This document shows, in pieces, positions 1 to 10,669 of a stretch of DNA of 64,000 bases; the first letter of the stretch is position 1; every line of letters starts with the position of its first letter. The position numbers and the translations under genes were made by a program. The stretch covers positions 64,782,861 to 64,846,860 of the forward strand of contig OY970828.1 in assembly GCA_963853835.1 (NCBI GenBank), in the 5' to 3' direction. The notes below the pieces were generated by a model. The model ran no database searches. It was not told where the DNA came from and saw nothing but the letters and a program-made list of their open reading frames with translations. This DNA is from Calendula officinalis (lineage: Eukaryota; Streptophyta; Magnoliopsida; Asterales; Asteraceae).

Positions 1-374
1 TAGTAGTCAAGATTGTCATAATAGTGGTTTTTACTTAGTGGAATCTTGATGTGATAAAAGTAAAAAACTTTTGAGAGGTTAACCATTGGGATGCTTATAT
101 TCGACTCTCCAAAAAATTATTTGTAATAAACATAAAAGTTATTTAAATTTGACTTTTTTCAAAGTCAAGGGTTATTTCTGACTTTCTGATATTGCTAATT
201 CCTCTTCTAGAACGGAAGAAGATTCATTGTTCATAAAACAATCATTCAAATTAGACACCAGAAGAGAAGGTACTCTTTCTCATTTCTGTACCATGACCGC
301 CTCAAATCTTTCAATAGAATTTTCTACAAAATCAACTTGAACTTCAATTCAAACAACTACTTCTGTATCTTCTT

Positions 375-383
375 CTATATAAA
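375..383 (+). promoter_or_regulatory. TATA box of the PDR transporter gene
   Basis: The sequence TATATAAAG lies about 450 bases before the PDR start codon, in the right orientation, and is followed by a pyrimidine-rich CT/AC stretch typical of plant transcription starts. A start near 405-420 would give a leader of roughly 420 bases that includes the tandem repeats at 530-790. The stretch from 1 to 370 shows no gene; it is AT-rich promoter-like sequence. Confidence 0.5.
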
Positions 384-529
384 GCTCATATCTTTTCACT
401 CGGAAAAAATATCTGCCAATTACATTTTACCTCTCTTTCCCACTTTCACAAATTATCACATTGTTTTCTTAAATTTTCAGAAAAGAAAAACAAAACCCAT
501 TTCGTTTTACCATTAGTAGGCGGATACCA

Positions 530-790
530 TTACAATTTTCGATTCTTTAAGTGAATTCAGGGTTTTCTTGGCTTAAAGAACAAAACCCACTACAATTTTC
601 GATTCTTTAAGGTGAATTCAGGATTTTCTTGGCTTAAAGAACAAAACCCACAACAAATTTCGATTCTTTTAGGTGAATTCAAGGTTTTCTTGGCTTCAAA
701 AACAAAACCCATTACAAATTTCGATTCTTTTAGGCGATTTCAAGATATTCTTGGCATAAAGAAAAAACCCACAAAAAAAATCGATTCTTG
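530..790 (+). repeat. ~61-bp tandem repeats in the PDR leader
   Basis: Four full copies and fragments of a ~61-base unit lie head to tail just before the start codon. Each holds ACAAAACCCA, an 'ATTTTCGATTCTTT' box, a GTGAATTCA-like box and 'TTTTCTTGGCTTAAAGAA'. Copies begin near 581, 642, 702 and 762, with a degenerate copy near 491-580. They belong to the transcribed leader if the TATA box at 375 is used. The last copy ends close to the start codon at 831. Confidence 0.85.
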
Positions 791-2958
791 ATCAGCATTT
801 TGTGGGTTTTGTTTAGTGTATTTAGTGACAATGGATGGAAGTGACATATATAAAGCTGCGAATAGTATAAGATTAGGGAGTCTAAGAGCCGTTAGTACAA
901 GAGGATCAAGTTTAAGAAACGGAAGTACTTCCGTATGGAGGAATTCTGGTATGGATGCTTTCTCAAAATCATCACGTGAAGAAGATGACGAAGAAGCTCT
1001 TAAATGGGCTTCACTCGAAAAGTTACCCACTTTTGATCGATTGAAAAAAGGTTTACTTTTTGGGTCAACGGGACCATCTAATGAAATCGATGTAAGCAAT
1101 CTTGGAACAGATGATAGAAGGCATTTACTCGATAGACTTGTTAAAGTTGCCGATGAAGATAATGAAAAGTTCTTGTTGAAGCTCAGAGCCAGACTTGATA
1201 GGTACCAAAATAATAATTTAATTTCGTAATTTGATTTCATAATTTGATTTTAAATGATATTTATATAAAATGTTTATAGGGTTGGGATTGATTTGCCAAC
1301 AATCGAAGTTAAATATGAGCATTTAACTGTGGAGGCTGATGTTAACACAGGAAGCCGAGCGTTACCAAGTTTTATAAACTTTCATATTGAGCTTTTTGAG
1401 GTAAGAAAAAGAAACCAAAATCAACAGACATATCACATATGTTAAATTATTCTTGATGTTTTTTAAGGTAACTTTTTTTAACCTATGTTTATTTTTTAAT
1501 GTCTTGTAGGGGTTATTGGGTTTATTCCATCTACTACCGAATTCGAAAAAGCATATAACGATTCTTGATGATGTTAGCGGTGTCATCAAGCCTAAAAGGT
1601 GAGAAGAACGAACGTAAAATCACACGAATAAGGCTAATATATATAACGTTTTTTTAATTACTTTTCAAATTACTTAAACTGATTTTTGGTTTAAAAAATG
1701 TTTGTAGAATGACATTACTTTTGGGTCCTCCGAGTTCCGGGAAGACAAGTCTCTTGTTGGCATTGGCAGGGACACTCGCCAAGGAGCTTACGGTAAAATT
1801 ACAAATCCTAAAAATAACTTCATAATTAAATATTTGTCACGTATTCGTTTTATTTCTCTTATCTTATATAAGATTCTAATTAATTTGTTTTATGTGAATG
1901 TAGCACTCGGGTAAGGTGACATATAACGGGCATGAGTTACACGAGTTTGTACCCGAAAGAACATCTGCTTATATCAGTCAAAATGATGTTCATATTGGAG
2001 AAATAACTGTCAGAGAAACATTGGCTTTCTCTGCAAGATGTCAAGGTGTTGGATCCCGTTACGTTTAGTTTCCGATTATTTCTATATAATTAATTTCTTA
2101 TAAAATTTATGAAGTTTTTTTTTTATTAACATAATTAATTTCCAAAATTTGCAGATATGTTGGCAGAATTGTCTAGAAGAGAAAGAGATGCAAATATAAA
2201 GCCTGATCCAGATATTGATGTATTCATGAAGGCTGCTGCAACCAAAGGTCAAGAAGCAAGTGTGGTCACAGATTACACTCTCAAGGTAGTACGGGCGGGT
2301 GGGTTAACGGGTCAAATCGACCCATTATTAAGTAAACGGGCCGAATCTAATGTAAAGGGTTTGTTGTGCAGCTATTGGGGTTAGACATATGTGCGGATAC
2401 AATGGTGGGTGATCAAATGATAAGGGGGATTTCGGGCGGGCAAAAGAAACGTGTGACAACGGGTGAAATGATAGTCGGGCCATCAAAAGTTCTTCTTATG
2501 GACGAAATATCAACCGGGTTGGATAGTTCCACAACTTTTCAAATTGTCAAATCACTCAAACAATTTCTTCATATTCTCGAGGGTACAGCTGCCATTTCAC
2601 TCCTTCAGCCGGCACCCGAAACCTATGACTTGTTTGATGACATCATCCTCTTGACCGATGGGACGATTGTGTATCAAGGCCCGCGTGAACACGTGCTCGA
2701 GTTTTGAATCAATGGGGTTCAAATGCCCGCAGAGGAAAGGTGTTGCCGATTTCTTGCAAGAAGTAAGTATTGTACTTAAATTTGTGTATCGAAATATGAT
2801 GGTAAATTACGATTTTAACCCTGGTGAGAATTTGTAATTGAAGGTGACATCAAAGAAAGATCAACAACAATATTGGATGAGAAGAGAGGAACCGTATAGA
2901 TTTGTGACGGCTAAAGAATTTGCAGAAGCGTTCCAATCGTTTCATGTTGGAAGGAAAC

Positions 2959-3240
2959 TGATACGAACCGGTAATTAAAGACACTAATCGAATGCTTTAT
3001 TGATAATCCTGGAATTGGAGAACCAGGTTTCTCCCTAATAAAACAGTAAAAACAATATGAAAACTCTCTTTCTCGATGCCTCAAAGAGGGGGGGGGGGGC
3101 AGCTCTTTAAATAAACCCTAAACCAACAAACCTAATCCTAAAAGGAAACCAATTCAAAATAAGATAAATCCTAAATATAATAATATCCTAATAAATAATA
3201 ATACTTATCAAAATCCCATGGGGGAATTAGGATCGTATCA
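2959..3240 (-). repeat. 3' LTR of the gag-only element
   Basis: 282 bases, TG...CA ended, the same as 4760-5046 except that its G run has 12 G instead of 17. The run reads as G on the plus strand. Confidence 0.95.
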
Positions 3241-3256
3241 TTACTCCGCCCCAAAA
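3241..3256 (-). other. Polypurine tract of the gag-only element
   Basis: On the minus strand the purine-rich stretch TTTTTGGGGCGGAGTAA directly abuts the 3' LTR, where plus-strand DNA synthesis is primed in LTR elements. Confidence 0.7.
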
Positions 3257-3291
3257 AGTACACCTTGTCCTCAAGGTGTGGCTTGTGAATC

Positions 3292-4590
3292 TCAATCAAT
3301 TTTGAGTCCTGGATCCCATGGTTCGGCTTGGGACTCCATCGCATCCTCCTCGTCAACCAACAAAACTTGCAAAGTGCGATTAGCACACTTGTGACCCGGT
3401 GTAAATTTCTCATCACATCGAAAACATATTCCCTTAGCTCTTTTGTCGGCCCATTCTGTTCCAGTCAATTGTTTGAACTGTCCTTGTCGGTTTGAAGAAC
3501 CAGTTTCAGCTCCACTAGCTTTGTTTGTTGGCTCTGATATGATTCCTTTATTTGTTTCATCAATCATAAGTGCTAGTTTAATGACTTGATTTAACCCCAC
3601 CGGTTGCAATACTCTGACCGAGCTCCGCAGCTCCGATTTCAAACCTTTAATAAAGGTTCCTTCTAACACCCGTTCAGAAATACCATCCAATTGAGCTGCC
3701 ATAGATTCGAATTGACTAACATATTCTCGAGCTGTGCCGGTTTGACTAATATTCAAGAACTGTTCGTGCACATCGCCGTCTTGAGACGGTTGAAACCGAT
3801 CCAGTAATTGGACTTTCAAGTGATCCCACCCCCTAAACGGGTCTCTTCCATCGGTCCATCTATACCAGGCAAGTGCCGGCCCTTCGAGACAAATAACGGC
3901 TGCCCGTAGTCGATCGACAGTGTTTGCGAAGCCCTGTACATCAAAAAATCTTTCTGCACGATATACCCACCCGTACACGTCTTCTCCGTCAAACACGGGC
4001 ATCTTCAGTTTGCGTAATCGGTGATCCGCGCCGGGCGGCCATCCCCGATTTCCTGAAAATTCTGGTCCGTTGCCCGATCCATTAACCCATTGTGGTACCC
4101 CGCGCGTGGCGTAGTATAGGTTGGGTCGGGGCTGTTCTGTCTCGTAGGACTGTTTGCTTTTTCCGTTCGACGTGTTTCCCGCCCCTTCCGTTGAGAAAAT
4201 TGGGAATCCTTCATCATCAAAAAGGTATGGACCCGTGGTGTTGGGCTGTGATGCTACTGGTGGCCCCCGTAGGGTTTGATTGGAGGTGGCGGCTGGATTG
4301 GCGGACTGTGGTGTTGGCACCGTTAATTTTGGTTGCAAAACAGGTTTCGATACGGTTACCGTTACTGGTTGAGGTGCTGATTGTGAGGACTGCACCTGAT
4401 TCATAAGGATACTCATGATTTCAGCATGTCGTTTTTCCAACTCCTCATGACGCTTTTGTGCCGCCTCATCCCTCTGTCGGATTTCGTCCCTTAATTCCCC
4501 AATTGATTTTTCGATCCTATCAAACCTCTGTTCTGATTCAGCCTTGTACTGGCTCAAATCCGCATCAACTTCTGCCACTTTCTTCGACAT
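3292..4590 (-). CDS. gag: Retrotransposon Gag protein
   Basis: An intact 432-residue Gag. Residues 1-65 form a charged coiled coil (repeated EKRHEE-type heptads), 66-160 are proline/threonine-rich linker, about 190-350 carry the retrotransposon gag fold (LKMPVFDGEDVYGW ... ALAWYRW ... FQPSQ), and about 390-405 hold a CCHC-type zinc knuckle (CFRCDEKFTPGHKC). Gag coats the RNA and forms the particle. The ORF lies between the primer site and the polypurine tract and is the only gene of the element. No stop or frameshift is seen, so it is probably translatable. The knuckle and gag fold are of the Ty3/gypsy kind. Confidence 0.92.
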   Translation of the reverse strand: MSKKVAEVDADLSQYKAESEQRFDRIEKSIGELRDEIRQRDEAAQKRHEELEKRHAEIMSILMNQVQSSQSAPQPVTVTVSKPVLQPKLTVPTPQSANPAATSNQTLRGPPVASQPNTTGPYLFDDEGFPIFSTEGAGNTSNGKSKQSYETEQPRPNLYYATRGVPQWVNGSGNGPEFSGNRGWPPGADHRLRKLKMPVFDGEDVYGWVYRAERFFDVQGFANTVDRLRAAVICLEGPALAWYRWTDGRDPFRGWDHLKVQLLDRFQPSQDGDVHEQFLNISQTGTAREYVSQFESMAAQLDGISERVLEGTFIKGLKSELRSSVRVLQPVGLNQVIKLALMIDETNKGIISEPTNKASGAETGSSNRQGQFKQLTGTEWADKRAKGICFRCDEKFTPGHKCANRTLQVLLVDEEDAMESQAEPWDPGLKID

Positions 4591-4635
4591 TATGGACTGG
4601 TAACAGATTGCAGGTAATTGTGAACAGTAATTCGC

Positions 4636-4690
4636 GATGAACAGTCGCCGGATGAACAGTGACCGCGATGAACAGTACCTTGTAAACAGT
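4636..4690 (-). repeat. Short repeats in the gag leader
   Basis: Between the primer-binding site and the gag start, the decamer GATGAACAGT (plus strand) occurs three times within about 40 bases, followed by two looser TAAACAGTAC-type copies. On the RNA these read ACTGTTCATC. Position just after the primer site is where packaging or dimer signals usually sit; the role here is inference. Confidence 0.6.
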
Positions 4691-4744
4691 ACTTTTTATT
4701 TATTTTTTTATTTTTTTTTGTAACGATTGATCCAGAACCGAACA

Positions 4745-4756
4745 GCTCTGATACCA
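4745..4756 (-). other. Primer-binding site, initiator tRNA-Met
   Basis: On the minus strand TGGTATCAGAGC lies 3 bases inside the 5' LTR. This is the standard complement of the 3' end of plant initiator tRNA-Met. Confidence 0.9.
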
Positions 4757-4759
4757 ATT

Positions 4760-5046
4760 TGATACGAACCGGTAATTAAAGACACTAATCGAATGCTTTA
4801 TTGATAATCCTGGAATTGGAGAACCAGGTTTCTCCCTAATAAAACAGTAAAAACAATATGAAAACTCTCTTTCTCGATGCCTCAAAGAGGGGGGGGGGGG
4901 GGGGGCAGCTCTTTAAATAAACCCTAAACCAACAAACCTAATCCTAAAAGGAAACCAATTCAAAATAAGATAAATCCTAAATATAATAATATCCTAATAA
5001 ATAATAATACTTATCAAAATCCCATGGGGGAATTAGGATCGTATCA
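4760..5046 (-). repeat. 5' LTR of the gag-only element
   Basis: 287 bases; identical to the other LTR except for a G run of 17. TGATAC...GTATCA ends are inverted. Confidence 0.95.
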
Positions 5047-6789
5047 GAAACTTGCGGAAGAAGTTTCGGTCCCGTATGAAAAAAGTAAAAGCCACCCGGC
5101 TGCTCTCACAACCGAGAAATACGGTTTGGATAATAAAGAACTTTTGAAAGCTTGTACGGATAGAGAAATATTGCTAATGAAACGAAACTCTTTCGTGTAC
5201 ATCTTCAAATTGTTTCAAGTAAGTGTCGGTCAATATCTCATTATTATTTTATTTAATTTTTATAAAAAAATGTGATTATTAAAATGATGATAATTTTGTT
5301 AGTTAACGGTGATTGCGTTGATTGCAATGACGGTGTTTTTCCGAACTGAGTTGAATAAAGATAATATGGAAGACGGCGGGATATATAACGGAGCTGTATT
5401 TTTTGGTGTTACAATGATCATGTTTAATGGGATGTCTGAGATTTCAATGACAATTGCAAAACTTCCCGTGTTTTATAAGCAGCGGAATTTCCAATTTTAC
5501 CCCTCATGGGCGTATGCTCTTCCTTCATGGATTATAAAGATTCCTGTTTCGTTTCTTGAAGCGGGTGTTTGGACGGTTCTCACTTATTATGTCATGGGAT
5601 TTGATCCCAACATCTCAAGGTTCCTTCTAATTAATTAACCACTTTTTTATTTTTTTAAACTAATTAATGATTAAAAATTATTATTAACTTTTATTTTTAA
5701 ATATTGCAGATTCTTTAAGCAGTATTTGATCTTGTTGCTTGTGAACCAAATGTCTTCGGCATTGTTTCGGTTCATTGGAGCGTTGGGCAGGAATATGATC
5801 GTTGCAAACACATTTGGTTCATTTGCACTTCTTTTGGTGTTTGCATTGGGCGGTTTTGTCCTTTCACGAGGTATTAATTAATTTAAAAATCAAATCAAAT
5901 ATATAACTAACTTATGAAAATAATTTTGTTTTTTAAACTAACAAACGGTTTCCTTTGATGAATTGAAGATGATGTCAAGGGTTGGTGGATTTGGGGATAT
6001 ATATAGCCTTCAAATGGTACAACACTTGGGAATCAAGTTATCACGGGGCGAGGGTTCTTTGCAGAAGCTTACTGGTATTGGATTGCAGTTGCGGCTTTGT
6101 TTGGATTTATTTTCGCTTTCAATATTTGTTACGCGTTGTCTCTCGCGTTCCTCGATGCTTTTGAGAAAACTCAAGCCAACGTGTCGGCACAAGACGAAAG
6201 TGAAGAAGCCGTTGAATTATTGTCCATAAATAATAATAACGAAAGCAAGAAGAAAGGAATGATCCTTCCATTTGAACCACACTCAATTACTTTTGATGAT
6301 GTCAAATACTCGGTTGACATGCCACAAGTATGTCACATTACACTAATTCAAATACTTGTAATAAGTCAATCTATATTTGTTTTATTGACCAATATATGAA
6401 AATGATTAATGTAGGAAATGAAAGAACAAGGGGTGGCAGAAGACCGATTACTCCTACTCAAGGGTGTCAGTGGAGCTTTTAGGCCAGGTGTTCTGACAGC
6501 TCTGATGGGAGTGAGTGGTGCTGGAAAGACTACTCTTATGGACGTGTTAGCGGGTCGCAAAACGGGCGGGTACATCGAGGGTGATGTCAAGATCTCGGGT
6601 TATCCAAAGAAGCAAGAAACATTTGCAAGGATTTCGGGTTATTGTGAGCAAAACGATATCCATTCGCCTCATCTTACTGTCTACGAGTCTTTGCTATATT
6701 CAGCATGGCTTAGGTTAGCATCCGACGTGGACGAACACAAAAGAAAGGTTAGTTAAGTTAATTAACCCGTCTTAAATTAAGATAGCCCG

Positions 6790-6790
<1 letters not shown>

Positions 6791-6870
<80 letters not shown>

Positions 6871-6871
6871 T
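6791..6871. repeat. (TTA)n microsatellite in PDR intron 12
   Basis: About 27 uninterrupted TTA units just upstream of the exon at 6902-7192. Confidence 0.98.
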
Positions 6872-7243
6872 GTGTGGTTTTTAAGAATGTTTGTATTGCA
6901 GATGTTTGTTGATGAAGTTATGGATTTAGTGGAACTGAACCCGTTGAAGGATGCATTAGTCGGGTTGCCAGGTGTCAACGGTTTGTCAACTGAACAACGA
7001 AAGCGGTTAACCATAGCGGTTGAGCTTGTGGCTAACCCGTCTATAATATTTATGGACGAACCAACCTCCGGGTTAGATGCTCGGGCTGCTGCCATTGTCA
7101 TGAGAACGGTTAGGAACACGGTTGACACAGGAAGAACCGTCGTTTGCACCATTCATCAACCGAGCATCGACATATTTGAAGCTTTTGATGAGGTATGAAA
7201 ATTTAATTTCTTTTAAACTTGATTATTTTTTATTCTTTTTTTC

Positions 7244-7313
<70 letters not shown>
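7244..7313. repeat. (TAA)n microsatellite in PDR intron 13
   Basis: About 23 uninterrupted TAA units just downstream of the same exon; the exact reverse complement of the upstream array. Confidence 0.98.
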
Positions 7314-7315
<2 letters not shown>

Positions 7316-8622
7316 TCAGTTTTGCAGTTGTTCTTGATGAAAAGAGGAGGACAAGAGCTATACGTTGGTCCTGTCGGTCGCCATTCTTGCGATTTAATCG
7401 AATACTTCGAGGTACATAACTATATGAATCGAGTCAAATTGGTCAAACGGGTTTAAAGTCATCAAAGATGTATTTTTTTAAATAAAAAGCTTAGATGTTT
7501 TTTTTTTCATGTGAAATAATCAAATAAATTAACAGGCTATCGATGGCGTAAGCAAGATAAAAGACGGATATAACCCTGCCACGTGGATGTTGGAAGTCAG
7601 TACTTCAGCACAAGAAATCGCACTCGGAGTCGATTTCACTGAAATTTACAGGAATTCCGATCTCTACAAGTGAGCTGTCTATCTATACAATACTTACATT
7701 CAACTATAAAAAAATGTTTAATTTTATTAACTAACTTAATTTTATTAATTAACTTAATTTTGTTTAATTACAGGAGAAACAAAGCTCTAATTGCAGAATT
7801 AAGCGTACCACGTCCAGGAACAAAAGATCTTTTCTACCCAACTCAATACTCGCAATCCTTCATCGTTCAGTGCATCGCATGCCTTTGGAAGCAACGGTGG
7901 TCTTACTGGCGGAACCCACCGTACACCGCCGTACGTTTTGTCTTCACCACCTTCATCGGAATCATGTTCGGTACCATGTTTTGGGATCTCGGGGGCAAAA
8001 ATTCCTTGTGTAGCATACGCCCAATTCAATTAGGGTTTTTGTTGTGAAGATCGGTGATTTAATCCATCGAGTAAATTATCTATTTCAGGAACACACAACA
8101 AGATGTGATTAACGCGATGGGGTCGATGTATTCCGCCGTTCTTTACCTAGGGATCCAAAACGCATCGGCGGTTCAACCCGTTGTGGATGTGGAGCGAACC
8201 GTTTTCTACAGAGAAAGAGCTGCCGGAATGTATTCCGCTTTACCGTACGCGTTTGCTCAGATTCTGGTGGAAATCCCCTACATTTTAGTCCAAACCCTAG
8301 TTTACAGTGTGATCGTGTACGCCATGATTGGATTCGAATGGACGGCTGAGAAGTTCTTGTGGTATGTCTTCTTCCAATTCTGTTGTTTCCTCTACATGAC
8401 ATTCTACGGTATGATGACCGTCGCCATCACCCCCAACGCCAACATCGCCGCCATTATCGCCACCTCGTTCTTCAGTCTCTTCTCCGGTTTCATCATTCCG
8501 AGACCCGTAAGTTTCATTTCAATATACCATCGCCTTTGTTTGTATGGGATAATTGTTTTTATATCCTTGTAGAACTCATAAATTATTTTTATATTTTTTC
8601 TCAAATTCAAAAATTATCTTTA

Positions 8623-9392
8623 TCTTACTATTTATTAATGTATTTAGGCCTACTTATTTTAGTAAGATTAAGGAGCTTCTTAATTTTAAGTTTAAGGAGA
8701 TTTCCACTTTTAGTAAGTTCTTTAACTAAAAAAATAAAGTGTTGCTTACAGGTTTCGAACACAAGACCTCTCCTAAGTAGTCACTGTGTGTTAACCACTT
8801 CAACTACTTGATTATTTTGATTTATTCTAGATACTAATATATACTTCCTCCGATTTAAAATAAGTGATACATTGTTGGTTTCACGGGTTTTGAGGCAAAA
8901 TATGATAATGATAATTAAAATAGATTAATTGGATAGTTAGTGGGGAATGGGTCCCACAAATTTTGAATAAAGTGAGGTTAATGATGTTTAAAAGTAAAAG
9001 TAAGGGTAAAGATGTCATTTTACTTTATTAAAGTAGATAGTTAGTGGGTGTGGGTCCCACTACTTTTTACCAAATAAGGTAAGTTTTCAAAGTGTATCAC
9101 TTATTTTGATACACCCAAATATGGAAAGTGTATCACTTATTTTAAATCGGAGGAAGTATAAGCTTTAACGTCACCAGAACTCGATCATCATTTCTCTGTT
9201 TTAAAAGGCTCATATTTACTTTCACAAAAAAGGTTAATTTCGGATCTACTCCTACCATCACTAATGTCAGCACCTACCATCACTACGCACCACCACTCAT
9301 CACCATCGCTATTGTCACCACCACCGGTACTGTCGTCACTTCGAAATATAGTTACGGGTACCCGCCGCCGCATTGCGCGGGTACCCTGCTAG
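8623..9392 (+). mobile_element. Small Helitron (770 bp) nested in the foldback element
   Basis: It starts with TCTTACTATTTATTAATG after an A and ends with a 10-bp stem (GGGTACCCGC / GCGGGTACCC) followed by TGCTAG before a T. Joining the flanks restores the arm of the host foldback element, whose partner arm supplies the empty-site sequence. It has no coding capacity and is therefore non-autonomous. Confidence 0.85.
8844..9156. mobile_element. Stowaway-type MITE
   Basis: 313 bases with about 29-base terminal inverted repeats starting CTTCCTCCGATTTAAAATAA and a TA target duplication at 8842-8843 and 9157-9158. The termini match the Stowaway (Tc1/mariner) consensus. It lies inside the small Helitron. 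Confidence 0.93.
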
Positions 9393-10082
9393 TATTCTTC
9401 TAAACTTTATAATTACCTTCATATCCTTCTAAACCTTTAAAAAAAATTTTATGTCAAAAAACCTATTTTATTAATTATTAAATCGTGATAATATCAATAA
9501 TATATGCAAATAAACATGATTTCTAATACATAATAAACATATATATTTCATACTTATTTGATAATTATTGATATTATAATGATTTAATAAATATTAAAAT
9601 GGGTTTTTTGACATAAAAGAAAGTTTTAAATATCTGGAAGGATATGGAGGTAATTACAAAGTTTAGAAGGATATAAAGATTATTTATGAATTTGAGAAGG
9701 ATATAGAAAGAATTTATGAGTTTTCCAAGGATATAAAAGCAATTATCCCTTTTTATATATATTTCGATAAATTATCAATATTCTGAAATTGTTTTTTTAT
9801 TTTTTATAAAAACAGAGTATTCCTATTTGGTGGAGATGGTACTATTGGGGAAACCCGTTGGCGTGGACTATTTACGGAATGCTTGTTTTGCAATTTGGGG
9901 ATTATGATAATGTTCTTACGAGTAGTGCAACTGGTGAAACCGTTAAAGGTTATTTGGACCGTTATTTCGGTTACAAACATGATTTTCTTGGAGCTGTTGC
10001 TGGAGTCCACGTTGGACTGGTTTTGTTCTTTGCGTTTATCTTTGCTTACTGCATTCGGTCCTTCAATTTCCTGAAGAGATGA

Positions 10083-10669
10083 TCTTGTTTTACTTATTAT
10101 TATTATTTTATTTATTTATTTACATCAATTTCTGTATCTACTTGTATTAAACTTGTAATTTTGTATTCAACATTCAATATAAGACTATTTTTTTTATTAC
10201 TTCCAAAGAGAATGATGCTCTTTAACCAAAATACAAGAAGATCATTACATAGTAGGCGATTAAAAATACAATTAGCCATTAAATTACTCATGTGGTTCCA
10301 AATTTTATGTCGTTATAAGTGGGTTATGGTCCAAGTTGATGTTGATGTACTACCATATATGTACTTCTATAATTCATCCATCATGATAGCATCTAAATAT
10401 AAAATGTACTCCCATTGTTAATGGGCTCCCTGAAGTGGCTAAACTAATATTTGAGATGTACACGATCTAATTATTACCATTTTCAAATATTTCCTAACCC
10501 ATGTGGCAACCGGCAAGGATGGATCAAACCAGTGACATCTACCATAGCCAAGAGGTATTAACAAAATATATTCTATAAAGACATGTTCCTCCATAATAAT
10601 CCTGTAATTATAACTTTTACTATGAGAGAAATACTTCAATAAGTATATCCTGTCCTTTAAAACCTTCTC
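10083..10669. other. PDR 3' region and intergenic sequence
   Basis: AT-rich sequence holding the likely 3' UTR of the PDR gene and the promoter of the next gene. No coding homology recognised. Confidence 0.5.

Larger units (their letters stand above)
2959..5046 (-). mobile_element. Gag-only LTR retrotransposon (TR-GAG type)
   Basis: A complete 2,088-base element in exon 8 of the PDR gene. It is bounded by direct LTRs starting TGATACGAACC and ending GATCGTATCA, with the 5-base target duplication GAAAC at 2954-2958 and 5047-5051. Reading minus, it has a 5' LTR (5046-4760), a primer site for initiator tRNA-Met, one gag ORF, a polypurine tract and a 3' LTR (3240-2959). There is no protease, RT or integrase, so it must be moved by an autonomous partner. 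The LTRs differ only in the length of a G run, which implies a very recent insertion. It matches the described TR-GAG class of non-autonomous plant elements. Confidence 0.95.
8546..9749. mobile_element. Foldback (long TIR) element in the last PDR intron
   Basis: The ends GGGATAATTGTTTTTATATCC at 8546 and its near-complement at 9749 open long inverted arms. The left arm is 8546-8622 continued at 9393-9520; the right arm is about 9530-9749. Each arm repeats a 'TATATCCTTCTAAA' phrase. The left arm is split by the Helitron at 8623-9392. No clear target duplication is visible, so the superfamily is not assigned. Confidence 0.75.
831..10082 (+). pseudogene. Full-size PDR-type ABCG transporter, disrupted
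   Basis: PDR transporters are plasma-membrane pumps with two NBD-TMD halves that export terpenoids, hormones or drugs. Exons read: 831-1201, 1280-1400, 1510-1598, 1708-1792, 1914-~2057, 2155-2285, 2372-2762, 2844-2958 plus 5052-5219, 5303-5619, 5710-5870, 5969-6327, 6415-6747, 6902-7192, 7328-7411, 7536-7669, 7774-8007, 8089-8506, 9816-10082. The first NBD shows Walker A GPPSSGKTS, signature ISGGQKKR and Walker B LLMDE; the second shows GVSGAGKTT, LSTEQRKR and IIFMDEPTSGLD. ATG 831 is chosen over an upstream in-frame GTG because MDGSDIYKAANS starts like family members. Lesions: a donor shift at the exon 5/6 join; loss of frame near 2703 giving TGA at 2705-2707; a gag element at 2959-5046; loss of about 25 codons near 6001 with TAG at 6004-6006. 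It resembles ABCG40/PDR1-like proteins; the subgroup is uncertain. Confidence 0.9.

Noticed and set aside
816..830. Upstream in-frame GTG start for the PDR protein
   Set aside because: The ATG at 831 gives the family N-terminus; GTG starts are not expected in plants.
4092..4640. Plus-strand open frames within the gag-only element
   Set aside because: They are antisense shadows of gag with no recognisable domain.
6772..7337. Open frames coding poly-asparagine or poly-isoleucine
   Set aside because: They are translations of the TTA/TAA microsatellites in PDR introns.
8546..9749. MicroRNA precursor from the long foldback
   Set aside because: The arms are hundreds of bases long and repetitive, split by other transposons; better explained as a foldback transposon, though it could give siRNA.
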